Both the position numbers and the translations under genes were made by a program. This document shows, in pieces, positions 1 through 11,967 of a stretch of DNA of 64,000 bases. This stretch comes from Dipylidium caninum (Eukaryota; Platyhelminthes; Cestoda; Cyclophyllidea; Dipylidiidae), in the NCBI GenBank assembly GCA_017562135.1, contig QEYB01000412.1, positions 434,001 through 498,000 of the forward strand, in the 5' to 3' direction. The notes beneath the pieces were generated by a model that did no database searches, had not been told where the DNA came from, and was given only the letters and a program-made list of their open reading frames with translations. Each line of letters opens with the position of its first letter. Within the stretch, counting starts at the first letter, position 1.

Positions 1-3000
1 TTGGTGCCTGGTCTCTCGGTCGCATCTGCCAATCTTCCCGTCCCAGCGGATGAATTGCGGCGATTCCAGTAGATTTCACCCTATTGTGAACTTCAAGTTT
101 TCTGCCAACTCCGCCCGCCGGACCGCTAGCGTCTTCACTCCCATCACGCCGTGAAAAGCCCTCATTTCAAGTCGCGCTCTCAGAATTCAATGGAGGGAGC
201 CTTCGCTAGTAGTCGCTGGGACCGCTTTGTGTTCCCGCGTAACTGTCCGCCGCTGGTTGCTCGAGCAGTGAAAAAGGCACACCGGCCGTGTGGACATGGC
301 TTTCGAGGAAAGACAGGGGGATACTCATTCTCCGTCACTCATTGTGACGCCTACCACGTCCTCCTACCTCACATCCGCCCCGACCACAGAATCCTTGACC
401 TGGCGCATCAATGGACGAAGTTCGCGAAAGCAGCTGTTTCCGAACTCTCAAGTCCTAAGCGCCGTTGCCTGGGCTCCTTTGCGAAAGAGTGAACCCTCGC
501 TGGGACAACTCAGTGTCAACGCATTTCCTCCTCGTCGTTTCGGCCATCCCGTAGATGCGTCAAGCCGAAGTCAGGTTGGGTGGTCGAGGTACCGAGGCCG
601 TTTCCCAGCAGGGCAAAATATCCCCACCTTGTTTACAAAGTCGCTGTCAGTGTCAACGCTGTCTTGGCATCACCGTCACCTCACCTTTTGCCTACTTTAC
701 AGGTCGTGTCCACTTTCTCCACCCTCCGCCCTCGCCCCACCCCCTCAACAGTTCCGCCACTTGCCTCATCATAAGGGACGGTTGGGTATGTATGAAGCCA
801 CTTTCCAGGGGTCAACACATTCACTGTCACACGTCAGAGTAAACTTCCCTATAGTGACATCTTGGGAGGCGCCATCAAGCCAACCATTAATAGGGCGAAA
901 ATGTCGCTGAAATATTTGTCTTCTTCGTAGAAGTGCGGGTTGCACAAAGCAGGCGTGAAGAAGCTTGGTGAGGAAATGCCAAGATGTCGAAGAGTTTTGA
1001 GTAATCCACTTTAAGAAACTTTCTCGTCTTAATCAAAAGCTCCTCTTTATTTTTTTGGGTAGGGATGGATTTGGGCTGCCCCTTCTTCCACCACACGGTC
1101 TGTTTTGTGTTCCACGCCTTCCATGTGTCTCAATTTTACGTCCAACCGCTTAATTTGTTATTTTTCTTTGAAATCGTCCTCTCTCTTCGACACCGTCACA
1201 ATTGTTGCCTTCCTCTTCTCCGACTGACTGCTTATGCACTCACAAAGAAGGCGGCAAAAGGGAAGGCAGTTCAAGCAGTTTGTTTCTGGCTCCGCTTTTC
1301 AATTTAGCAAGCCATACGCAATTTCTTCATTTCCTACTTGCAACAAAGGGGTTTTTTGCGAATCATGAAAGGGATGCAAGATGGTTAAGGTAAAAGACGG
1401 GTTCTGACACATGGTCTGAAACCCGGCGAGCTAAGGCAAAGCTAACATCTACCAAATTAAGCCTCCTTTCCTCCGGAAAGATTTTGGAAGGCACGGTGTT
1501 TTCGCAGTTACCCACTCAAATGCTGATTTCGCAAACAGAAAATACTAATTAGACGTCACCGTAGCCGCAAAATTTGCTGTTAGGTAAGATATGGAGGAAA
1601 TGCCTGGCGCTGAAATGATTTCAGTAGGCCTACTTCGCAAATTTCCCATCGACACAATGAGGCAATTGGTCAAAAAACAAAGCAGCCGTAGTTAGTCCGA
1701 AAATCTGCCTTCCCCAAGCCACCTGCATCTCAGTGAACCAGTGCACTTCCCGGCGGCAGGATGGAGGTGGGCTAGGGAGACATGGCACTCGAATGTCCGT
1801 GGTGGTGCCTCGAGAAGACGGACACTTTGTTGGCTACCGCAACATGAAGTATAAATTCCATCTGCTGACATTTAAATAGCCTAGTTAGACCGTTTAGAGT
1901 GTTGGTCGCCTTCCTTAGGGACATTCCACTGAGCCTTTATATCTCCGCTCATCTGTCTGAAGAGCGGCGAATTGGTGAGGCTGTGTTTACCCTTTCTCCC
2001 CTCAAGTCCGATTACACACTTAGCCCCGCGACTATCGAGATCGTGGAGGAGGCGTGAGAGACGAAAATGTCATCCACCTCCATCCCCAATCCCACCCCCC
2101 GCCACCGCTGCCGCCACTTCCCAGATTGGCTATAAATAGCGTGATTGTTGGTTGTGCACTGAAAGGCACACACACGCAGGCGCGCATTTGCTGGTGGAGC
2201 GATGAACAAGAATTGTCTTGTATCTCCTCCTCGTTGAAGAAGCGGCCAGTGGACCGCAAATGGAGGGCCATGCCACATCCTGTCTGGGCACATCGCCTCG
2301 GCAGAATGTGTATTCCCCCGCTCACCCCCACCCGGCGCCACTCCACCACCTCCTCGAAAGGAAGTAAAATCAGCATTGAACGTACTGTGCACACTCAACC
2401 AGTCTCGGCCCAGCGGCTAATCGACGAGAGGTAGTTGAGAGGCAGTCATTTGAAAAGACAAGGAGGAGAGTTCTATTTGGAAGGGGGGGAGGGGAAGGTG
2501 GGTCTTGACCTTTTGAAAGCATGCGTCCTTTCGACTAAATTTTAAGGCGGTTGTCAGTGATTGGACAGAAGCGGGCCAGAGCTCCCAACCCCTTCTCATG
2601 TCTCGCTGTCAGCTCGCGTCTGGTCGCCTACCCTTGTTCTCCCTCTGCCCCGCTCCATCTTCCAAGGCAGTGCCCCGTCTCTTTAGCATGACACATGAGT
2701 TAAGACGTTTGCGTGTCAACAACTGGCACGTCAGTGTCAAGTGGCCTCCACTGTCTCGGTGTCAGTTTGGCCACCCGTCAGTAACTCCGACCTGAAATCG
2801 GCGCACAAAGGCTAATTGACACTGGACGCTGCACTTGCGATATTCGGGCCACGTCGCCACAGCAGAAGTACAGACAAAACAGTTAAAGATGGGCTTGAAA
2901 AGGAACATAGTTTTTGCTATCGGAAAATATGTGGAACATGTTGCATAATTGAGGCTCATAGACGTCAAAGTGAAAAATATTTGAGAGCAAGTAAACGAGG

Positions 3001-3018
3001 CTTCTACCGCCTTCCTTG
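1..3018. other. No supported gene
   Basis: This is GC-rich sequence with several overlapping open frames on both strands (for example 290-910 plus and 2012-2398 minus). None shows recognisable protein similarity, paired splice sites with consistent phase, or a single dominant frame. It probably holds the 5' flank, and perhaps an upstream non-coding exon, of the receptor-like gene that starts at 3019. The frame beginning with the ATG at 296 is the only one with a protein-like opening, and I would not annotate it. Confidence 0.4.
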
Positions 3019-4942
3019 ATGTTTAGGTCTCCTGCAAATGTGATGAGCATCATGTCATCGTTGAATCGCATTCGGTACCATCGTTCCGTCAACATCAGTG
3101 CTCTTCTCGCCTCCGGGGACTACCACATAGACGACAATGGCTACCTTGTTGCCAGTGGCAACGGGACTCGCTATCGCCTCCCCTCGGGGCCGCCTGAGGG
3201 TCGAGCCAGTGGACCCTTCGAACTTCTCCCCATTCTGCCCGGCAAAAATCAGCAATTGGCCGACTCAGCAGTGGATTGGCTCGACTTTGCTACCTCGACG
3301 ACCACGACAACGACGACGACCTCGAGCACAACGCTTGCCAGGATGCACGTCCCGCCAGCCCTGAATGCCACCTCCGTGGAAGGCCAGACAGTCCCCGGCA
3401 CGGTGCAATTGTCTCTCGCTCTAATCGCCTGTTCCATCGCCCTATTAGCAAATTTTGGCCTTTTCTCGGTCACATGTTGGCACCTGTTCCGAGGAAGGAG
3501 GAGGAGGAAGCGGAGGAGGTCGGGAACGTTGTTGGAGCCTCGTTCTAACTCCTTCAACATGCAGCCCCTTTCGGAATGTCGGGAGGAAAGAATAAGAATG
3601 ACGACCGGACCGGAGGTCGAGGCTCAACAGATGGGAGCAGCATCCGTCTCGTCGGAAGGTCATTTTGCGGAATTACTTCGATAGGACTTGGACAAGGCAG
3701 TTCTATGTAACATCACCTTCCATTACAGATAGTCATTCCACCTCCGTGTCCCTCACCTCCGACGACTCCCACCAGCCCCGTCTGCGGACCAAGAAGTCAG
3801 CCTCAAAGCACGCTCCAATCTCCACCTCTTTTCCCTCCAACTCTCGCTCTTGTCTCGGCGTCGGCACTCACATCTCCCTTCTTGGTTTACTCCTCGTCTT
3901 CATCCACCTTCTCGTCACCTGCTTTCAACTCACCGAGACGCCACTCACCTCCATGCTTTGCCTCTTCATCACTTCCATCGCCACGGACACCATCTTCTGC
4001 GTGCACTTCCACCTCATCTCGTGTCTCCTATGCCTGATTCTCATTGGATACCTTTCACATGCCTCCGTCCATCGCTCCAGCCAGCAGAGGTTCGCTTGTC
4101 TTGCCCTGTCCCACTCCCTGCCCTGGGCGCTGGCTGCCGGTTCCGCGCTGTTCATCACACTCAAACCCTCCTCATCGACCCAGGTGAACATCTTCCTCAC
4201 TGGCTTCCATGCCGCCTGCAGCATGGATCAATTTGAAGACCTGCATCTTCTCACCGTGATTCTCCTGGTTGTGATTCCGCTCTCTGGGGAGCTTGTCTTT
4301 GTCCTCCTTTTCCTCTTTTGCTGCCGACGTCTTCCGCGGAGGGTATCATTCCTTGCACTCCTCCTCCCCATCACCAACGCCGCCTCCTTCATTCCTGCGC
4401 TTACCGTGAATCTCCCAAACCTAGTACTCCTTCCACTTACCCTGGATCCCATCCTCATTGTTCTGCTCTACCGATTCTTCATACCCGCGGCGGAGGATTC
4501 CGAGGCTCATACGTACCCACCCACCTTCTCGAGTCAGGACCGATCTCCACTGCACCAGACGGTGACGGAGGTGTCGCCTTCCCTCTCCTCCGAGGTTTAC
4601 TTCCCTCAGACCATTCTCGCTATCGCGCCGCATCGGTGCAACCATGGCAACGCGGCGGCCAGCGTGTCGCCCAAACTCTGTCCTCACTACCAGCACCTAC
4701 TGGCGCATTCGCAGAACTGCACCCTGGAGAGGCGAGCCTGCAATGAGATCATGCAGCCCGCGGGTGAGTTGTGCCTCGCCTCCGAGCTCCCACGTGGCAC
4801 CTGCCCCCAAAAGGGGTTTCACAGTCGGTGGGACATTCGAGTGGTCACAGTAGTCGGGCCACATTTACTGTCAAGTGTGAACCAAATCAAACGAAGTCTA
4901 TCATGCAAACCTAACGGGTTCGGGTTTCTCTTCCTCCATTAG
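3019..4942 (+). CDS. Divergent seven-transmembrane receptor-like protein (rhodopsin-type GPCR candidate)
   Basis: Two exons join in frame: 3019-3658 and 3729-4942 (70-nt GT..AG intron). The product would sit in the plasma membrane and probably couple to G proteins; no ligand can be named. The N-terminal region of about 125 residues carries N-glycosylation motifs (NIS, NGT, NAT) and a threonine run. Helix 1 (about 127-152, with ALLANFG) is followed by a very basic stretch (RGRRRRKRRR). Helices 2-7 follow between about residues 259 and 467. Helix 7 has LDPILIVLLY, resembling the NPxxY region. At the end of helix 3, LIGYLSH stands where DRY is expected. The loop between helices 1 and 2 is about 100 residues, unusually long, and the loop between 5 and 6 is very short. 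Read straight through, the protein is 617 residues. A strong donor (GTGAGT at 4764) suggests instead that exon 2 ends at 4763 and splices onward. No orthologue is recognised; a flatworm-specific receptor is the best guess. Confidence 0.6.
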
Positions 4943-7900
4943 ATTGGTAAAAGCAGGAAATTTAGCGTAAGGAACGCAACCGATAAACGCGGGGGGCGGC
5001 GGAGTGAAAGACAAAGGCAGAAGACCACGGATCGCACACCCGAAAAGGGGTTAAAGTGCTGACAAATAGGATCATTTGGATGATCCATAAGTCCGGTCAC
5101 GAGGTGAGGAATCATCCGAGTAAGAACTTTGTCGGATCCACGACTACCCACTCTCCCACCCGCGCACAATTACTGTCATGACGCCGGCAACGGTCTTAGA
5201 ACGCCCGACACCACCGCAACGCATGTTAAACCTCGGTGCTAACGAGATGGTGGCGGTGGACAAGGGGGCTAGTCAAGGGACGAATGGGCGTTCACAATAA
5301 GACCCAGTTGCGGGGTGGGGAGGAAGGGGAAATCCTAGCGAGAAGTGCCATCTCTGGTAGGAAAAACGTCTGTACGTCAAACGCAGGCCTGGTAAACAGG
5401 CGTCAGGGCTTTTTCTCGTACTTCACATGGCTGGCAGTTAAAGATGCGGGGCAGACAGGACCTCGCAGTGCCATAAATAGGGTCGCGCTTCCAGTGCACG
5501 CCGTTGTCCAAGTCGTCTGACCCAGGCAGGCTTTGGACCGATCACACGCTGGTCAATGGGCCTTTGCGCAGCGATTTGGACGGCAGATCTACAACTGTTG
5601 TTTAAATTCCCTGGTGAGGGGAGGGAAAGGGGGAAGAAGAAGGGGAATGAATGCAGACACGAAAATTTTGCCCCATGGCCAAATATGCCCTGCCTCCATG
5701 TTTCCTCCTCACCTCGAGAGGCAAACGGGTCGACTTGGCAATACCTCCGCTCCACAAAAACGGTGTCGCTTCAACGTTGACCGTCTCCATATGGGGTTAA
5801 GGAGAGTAGGTGGATTGGAAACGCAACTCCACCAAGCCGAGTGGCCTCCTCGCCAACATGCCTGTGTGTAGTTTGATGTCTCGTAATGCATCCGCCACTT
5901 AGACGTGTAACCCACACCAGAAGGAATAGTGAACGTCTCCACGAAGGCCATATATGCTACCTTATAAAATTGTATCCGGAACTTTTCCTGTGTTTCACAT
6001 TTAAACACCATCTTAAGTGATCGTTTACAGTGGCTGCGTTCATCTGCCCCGCGTCCTTCTCATGGGTCCACATCAAGGTCACGCGAGTGAAGCGACTCTT
6101 CCTTGGCGATTGAGCAGGTCTGATGCTGCCAGTTGCAAACTTTCACCTTCATTTTCGCCTCCATCTCCACCACCCCCGCCACTTCCACTACCGCCTCCTC
6201 CTCCTGCCCATGTTTTGAAAATTGCAAGTATGAAAAAACCGCGGAATGTCGGAAGTGTTTCCAGTTAAACCACGCCCTTTTTGGGGGTATACAAAAAGGC
6301 GCTGCCAATAAACTGCGCAATTAAATATTCTGAAAGGTGGCCGATTTTGTCTTGGGTTGAGGCGCCTGGTGATCAACCTGAAACAGGCTCTACTCCTACC
6401 TGCTCTCACCTTCGAATAGGCCCGTAGGTCGGGATTGAGGGGGCCAGGGTCGTGGGAAAATTCACTTTGGAAGAGCTGGGGTCTCTCCCCTTCAGCTGAC
6501 CTGCAGTCCCAGCAACACCGGCCACTGAAGGCGTCGACACACGGGTCTCCGAGCCCTTGCCACGATTAAGTGAGTTTGCTATCTCACCGGTTGGCAGTCC
6601 GGTCTCACCACGGGGGCGAGAATCTCCCCCGTCACCCACACACCGGCGAGCCCCTTCTCCACCCTAGAATAATATTCGCGTCCCCTAATGGGCCGTCGGG
6701 AGTTAGCATTGCAGAGCGGCGAAAGTCACTCGCCACGCAGACCGCCTCTCAAGTCTGGAAACTTAGACTTCGCACTTGGCGCCAGGTATTGCGTGCTGCG
6801 CAAGGCGTCTCCGTTTTATTTCAACTATTGAAATCGCAAAATTCAACACAGAATTTTTAGAATTTAAGTGCGTTTTTTGTTAGAGTGGTAATGCAGCGCA
6901 GTAGAGGGACTTTTTTTCTACGTGCTGAGAATTGTGGACAGACGACAGGGCTTCGCGAGGCCGCCGCCTCCGCCGACTGTTCCGTCTTGAGTGGCAGTCC
7001 GGCTGCCAGCTGAGTGACTGTGTTCCACGGTCCAGCACCGAGTCCACCGCCAAGAAGCTGGGTCTGAGCGCTGTGGCAATCGGGAGGATGGTTTAACGTT
7101 TAAATTTGACCGGCTCATATTTGAGGCCGTGGAGGAGACCTGGGAAGGCATGACCGCAGTATACCCCATCGCCTTATATTATGAAGCCTCTTAAAAATTC
7201 ACTAAGTGACACATGTGCTCTCCACGGGCAGTGGACGGCTATTCACCATTCGAGATGTCTTGAGTCATTGTGATCGGGGAAAGTGGTTGCTGTCTCTTAA
7301 GACGCATCCACTCAAGGCGCGGAGAAGTCGGAGGCTGGTGGGCGTTCTCTTTCGCGTGTGCGCATGATAGATGTAGCCGTTTTACGACCCACAAGTCAAC
7401 TTCGAAACAGCCCACGCCTCCCCGTGTCCACCCCTCCAGCGTGTGGCGTCGAGAAAGAAACTTCATCGAGAAGGCTTTTAAAAAGGAGTGCATTTGGCGA
7501 ACACGAAAACCTCAAGCGGCACTACCGTCATCTCCGCCACCACCTCGTCATAAAGTTTGTAGGAGTTTGCTCCTTTATGGAGGTTGACGTTCCTCCCAGT
7601 TGGGCGAGAGGTGTAGTAGGACATTTTTTGGGTAGTTCTGCGTCTGCCTCCTCGATGCCAACGTATTAACGTCTGGAGTATAGTAAAAAAAACACCAACG
7701 AATTCTTTTCGGAGTGAGAAGTATTTTTGGCAAAACTCCACCAAGACAAAAACCGTGAAATATTCCCTCTTTTGAATTAAGGCGAGAAAATCAGACGCAA
7801 CTGAAGTGTGCTAATTATTTCCGTGTGACTTCCAATTTATCCTGGTATCGAATATAAACTTTGTGGCCGAGCAAAGAAGCCGAGAAGGCTGAATATTTGT

Positions 7901-10602
7901 GCGAACTTGCGCCAGTGACGCGGCCTTCTGGTGCCCGAGAAGAGGTCTGATGTCAATGACGGTGGGAGTGGCTGTTAATAAAACCAAAACAAAGGAAAAC
8001 TGCGTCCGAGGAGAACCAGCCCCATGATGCATCATAAACTGAGCCACATCTGCCGCCACCTGCACTAATGTGCCCGTCTTGGCTGCCAACGGAGGCAAAG
8101 AAACATTTAGCCTTGACTTCGTAACATTTGGGAGGTGTATTTTGCAGAAATGAGAATTTTTGCACCCTCGACTATCTGGCTCCGTTTACACCTTATTTTG
8201 CCAATCGGTCAGCAATCACGCAGTGATAAGAAGGCTTAGCGCATCACATTTTTTGTCATTTGCACTTCCTCTCCCTCGTCTTGTCGGCTTCCAAATTAGC
8301 CTGGCTCGTGCAGCGCCAGCTAAGCGCTGCAGGCGGATGGGGCGGCGGGGAGGCCGGTTTGGTGAAGATGGGGCGATGCGCGTCGGGTGCAGGAGAGGTA
8401 AGCAGACGTATTTAGGCACAACCTTGAAAGGCTAAGGCCCCTCCGAGTTTACCCTGTTGTCTTTCCTTCGTGAAACATAACCCATACTGCACATTGTTTA
8501 CCATGAGTGGATAACTAAATGGTGTTTATGCCAGGTAAATAAAGTAGAAAAGGAAATGCGCTTTCCTCGCCTCACCGGGCGAGGTGGCCCAGTCCAAGTG
8601 CAGCGGTCCCAAGTAAGAGGCACCGCCGCCACGCGGCTGTAACGCTGTAAACTCCCAACAGCTAGGCGTAAAGCTATGGCATTTTTCGGCCTTAATTCCT
8701 CCTTAAACATCATCAAGTGCAAAGTGGCGCCTACGTTTCCGCCGCCTAAAAGGTTATAAAAACGGTAAAGGAGATGGTATTTAGAGATACTTTTAAGATT
8801 TTCTCGTTTTATTTATGTCCTAATGAGGTCTATTTGCTAATACAATTACTTTTCCTTGCTTTTTAAATTTCAAATTATTGACTAGACACTTAAATCTTAT
8901 CATTTGTTAACTACTGTGTGTTTTTTAATGAACCAAAAATAAAAAACAATGCACCGAAATCAAAAAGGTATCGAACGCATCAACTTGGGTGGTCTAATTA
9001 TACGAATTACGCAAATTTCGTGGAATGTATGATTTTCTGCCATGGCAAAATGAGGTTTAAAACAATGCGGCACCAGAAAGTAACCACCTTCCTGTCCCAC
9101 GCCTCCAGAGACTGTCAGCGGTCCGCCACCCGAACAGGTCAAGAGGAAAAAAAGACGACGGCACAGACGGCGAGGACGGCGCAGCCTCCGGCACCTGGAC
9201 CCAGAATGCACAACAGCTGCCGATCCTTTTGTCGTGCCGTAATATTGACGAGTTTGGTCATGTCAGTCCCTCGTCTGTCCAGCTGTCTGCGCAGTTAGCT
9301 AAATGCTCGGCGTGCATGTATGATAAACCGTTTGATGTGTCCACCCGCCCGCCTCCACGAGCCTCGGCAACACCCTTACATTGTCCGCGAGTAGCCCCGT
9401 CGTTCATATTTGCCATAAGTGGACAACCGTGTAAAGTTGAGCCTTCGCACGCCTTTTGCGAGAGGGGACCGCTTGCGAGGCTAATTCGCATCCTAGCAGT
9501 AAAGACGGGGGAAACTTCTTGGCTTCTCGTCACTGTTTCCGCACTACGCACCCGAAAATGTGGAACCGGCGATGACCGTCACCTCACGGGCGGTTAACCA
9601 TTCACGTGTAGAGTGTCCGATGGCAATATGATTAGCCGACACAAAACAGGAAGAAGGTGAAACCACAACCCCCGGCTTTCATGGACTCCTCTCATCGGGG
9701 CTCCGTGTCTCGGTGTGTTTGGAAGGTCGCCCTTTTCGGGGAACCAGTTTAGGTTGCACAATGCCGGCTCCAACAGTTCCTGTGTAGGGAGATCTAGCGG
9801 TTCCACCCATGTGAGAGCTTATCACCTCGCTATGACTTCATCCGGAGACTTCTGCCGTGACAGAGTCTCCTTTCTAATCATTCCAGCAGGCATGAAGATC
9901 CAGCTTACCGCCCACTCGACGCTCTGCCCCCTAGCTGCTGCTTGGCCGGGCCGGGCTTTGGATACTCGCTACCAGGCCACGACCATAACAACCATCACTC
10001 AGTTCAAACAAACTCCCACACATCTCAAGAATACACGAACTATACTATCTCTTAAGAACAACCGTCTGCTCAGATTTATCGCCTGGGTGGTCGAGGGAAG
10101 ATGACCTACGACTTTCCTAACTTTCCACTTTTTGGTCACCACTTAGCGAGTTGTTTGAGCCTTAACGCCACTGAGCTGACGTGTGGCTCGTGCGTCCGAG
10201 CAAGTAGGGCGTTGAAAAGAGGACCTCCTCACTTCAGTCAGATATACGTCTCCCACTCGCCTCGAGTGGGATCGCTCATCCTAAACTTCCGCATCTCGGC
10301 CTCGTCCGCCTCAATAGTCACGCTTACTAGCACCAGAGGCGAGTCGTTGAAGGGGAGTGAGGACGCGGTTTCTTAATCGAAAGAAGGTTTCGGCGTAACA
10401 TTTAGAAGCGGGGGAAAAGGCAGGACGATCCCTGAATGAAAGGAGTCGGTGGCGAAGTTGCGCTCCTTCTCTTCCTCCCACCCGAAATCGAGGAAGCCCA
10501 ATCGGTCTTGAGGCATAAGCGAGACAGCTGGGACGACACGGCTATCGTTGGTGAATTTTCGTCTTTCTAATCTCCTTGCTCACCTTCTTTGCATTTTTAA
10601 AG
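4943..10602. other. Long stretch without a supported exon; possible intron
   Basis: If the donor at 4764 joins the acceptor at 10602, this is an intron of about 5.8 kb. Otherwise it is intergenic. It contains many short, mutually contradictory frames, pyrimidine-rich patches (for example 6150-6210) and a perfect small hairpin at 10251-10271 (9-bp arms, 3-base loop). I see no conserved coding segment, although small extra exons could be hidden here. Confidence 0.4.
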
Positions 10603-10910
10603 ACGTGCTCTCCAGCCTGTCCAACTCCGCCCTGACCGCCAACCCCGCCACAGCTGCAGTAATGGCTGCGGCAGCAGCAGCCGCCGCTGCTTCCACGAAG
10701 CATCACTTGTCACCAATAGCGACCACCACCCACCTCGCTTCGGTATCACCGGATCCCTCCTCGATCGCCTCCTCTCCCGTCCCCACCGCCACCTCCGCCA
10801 CCCTGGTGTTACACGCCCCAGCGGGTGTTGTGGAGACCGCCTCATTCGACCGGCGCATGCCTCTCCCGATCTTTCTCGCGGCCAATGGGAAAGCACCGTC
10901 GGAGGGCTGA
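10603..10910 (+). CDS. Candidate 3'-terminal exon, probably of the receptor-like gene
   Basis: An open frame follows a pyrimidine-rich acceptor (ag at 10601-10602) and ends at a stop at 10908-10910. An AATAAA lies 66 bases downstream. It would encode about 102 residues of low-complexity, Ala/Ser/Thr/Pro-rich tail with a run of ten alanines, and no domain. Joined to the donor after 4763 (phase 1), the reading frame stays open. That gives a receptor of 660 residues with an extended cytoplasmic C terminus. In-frame joining has a one-in-three chance of being accidental and intermediate exons are possible, so the assignment is an inference. It could instead be the last exon of a different plus-strand gene. 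Confidence 0.35.
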
Positions 10911-10975
10911 GTTGCTAGTGCATCGGCGTGACGCGCCGGGGCGTCATCCAGCCTACTACTGTACATAGATGTGCA

Positions 10976-10981
10976 AATAAA
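10976..10981 (+). terminator. Poly(A) signal AATAAA
   Basis: A canonical hexamer on the plus strand, 66 bases after the stop at 10910. It supports a plus-strand transcript ending here. Confidence 0.5.
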
Positions 10982-11726
10982 GTGATGGCTTTTCGTGAAT
11001 CTGAGATTGTGTGGGACCCCCGAGGGGAGGAGAGAGGGAAGCACTGAGAACTCGGGAACAGCCTGATTAAAGTCGAAAATAACGGCAATACAACATGGGA
11101 CGAATAGTACAACCATCCGATGGGGTGAGTTCCCCACCCCCATCCCCCCACCGCCATCCTTCTTTTTCCACCCCTCACCAATTCAGAGCTTTCCAAAAAT
11201 AATTTTGAACAACATATTCTCAAGGGGAAATAACGGACGCTCCCCGCTCTTTCGACGCAAGCCGGATGTAATGCGAAGTTAATTTTACCAAAGGTCTGGA
11301 AACTAAGAGTAGCAGTGTTACCCTTTGCACGGTAGGGGGTCCAGGGACCCCAACCAGCTTCCGACCACCGATGAAAGCTGCCCCCGAGCCGGCTCGGACC
11401 GGAAAATAGACTGAGGCGAGAGCAACTGCCCGATCTTCCAAGAAGAAAGCCGTCAGATGTCAACTCCCTTTCGACCAGGGATTTCATTGACTTGCCCATT
11501 TCCCCAGTCGCTGTTCAGAAGAATCCGCCTCGACTGAGAGTTCAGGCATCCTAAGAGGCGAAATCCTAGGGAGCTGAATGACTCAGGCCCACCCAAGTTA
11601 CTATTCTCCTCAAATTCCGACCCGTACTCTAACGAAGAGACAGAATGCTAGCCTTTTGATATCGCGTCGTAGAAAACCATTCACGCGGAGGCACAATTGG
11701 AGACGCACTTTCCAGAAAGGGGGAAC
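10982..11726. other. Intergenic space between converging genes
   Basis: This lies between the plus-strand poly(A) signal at 10976 and the likely minus-strand signal of the CAND1 gene at 11727. It contains a minus-frame ORF (10915-11499) without similarity or splice support. I see no gene in it. Confidence 0.4.
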
Positions 11727-11732
11727 TTTATT
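11727..11732 (-). terminator. Probable poly(A) signal of the CAND1 gene
   Basis: AATAAA on the minus strand (TTTATT on plus), about 235 bases downstream of the CAND1 stop at 11968. It is the nearest canonical hexamer. Confidence 0.4.
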
Positions 11733-11967
11733 CCCCTACCCTTCCGCCCACAAATCCGAAAGCCAAACACAATCATATAACACCAGAGGTATCACTTTCC
11801 ACTATTTAGCAATATAGCAGTTGCTTGATAAGCATAACAAAAGGGGCGATAATTTAACCGGTATTCAATTCGGCCGGTAGAGGGTGTGGATGAGTTTGTG
11901 GAGAAGGAAAGGCAAATATGACTTCAATAGGGACAATGATGGCGGCGACAACTTCACAGGAAGTAGT

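Noticed and set aside
290..910. 206-codon plus-strand ORF near the window start
   Set aside because: It is in a GC-rich region where several frames are open on both strands. There is no similarity, and no splice or poly(A) support.
10915..11499. 194-codon minus-strand ORF
   Set aside because: It overlaps the opposite-strand 3' exon flank and poly(A) signal. It has no domain and a skewed composition.
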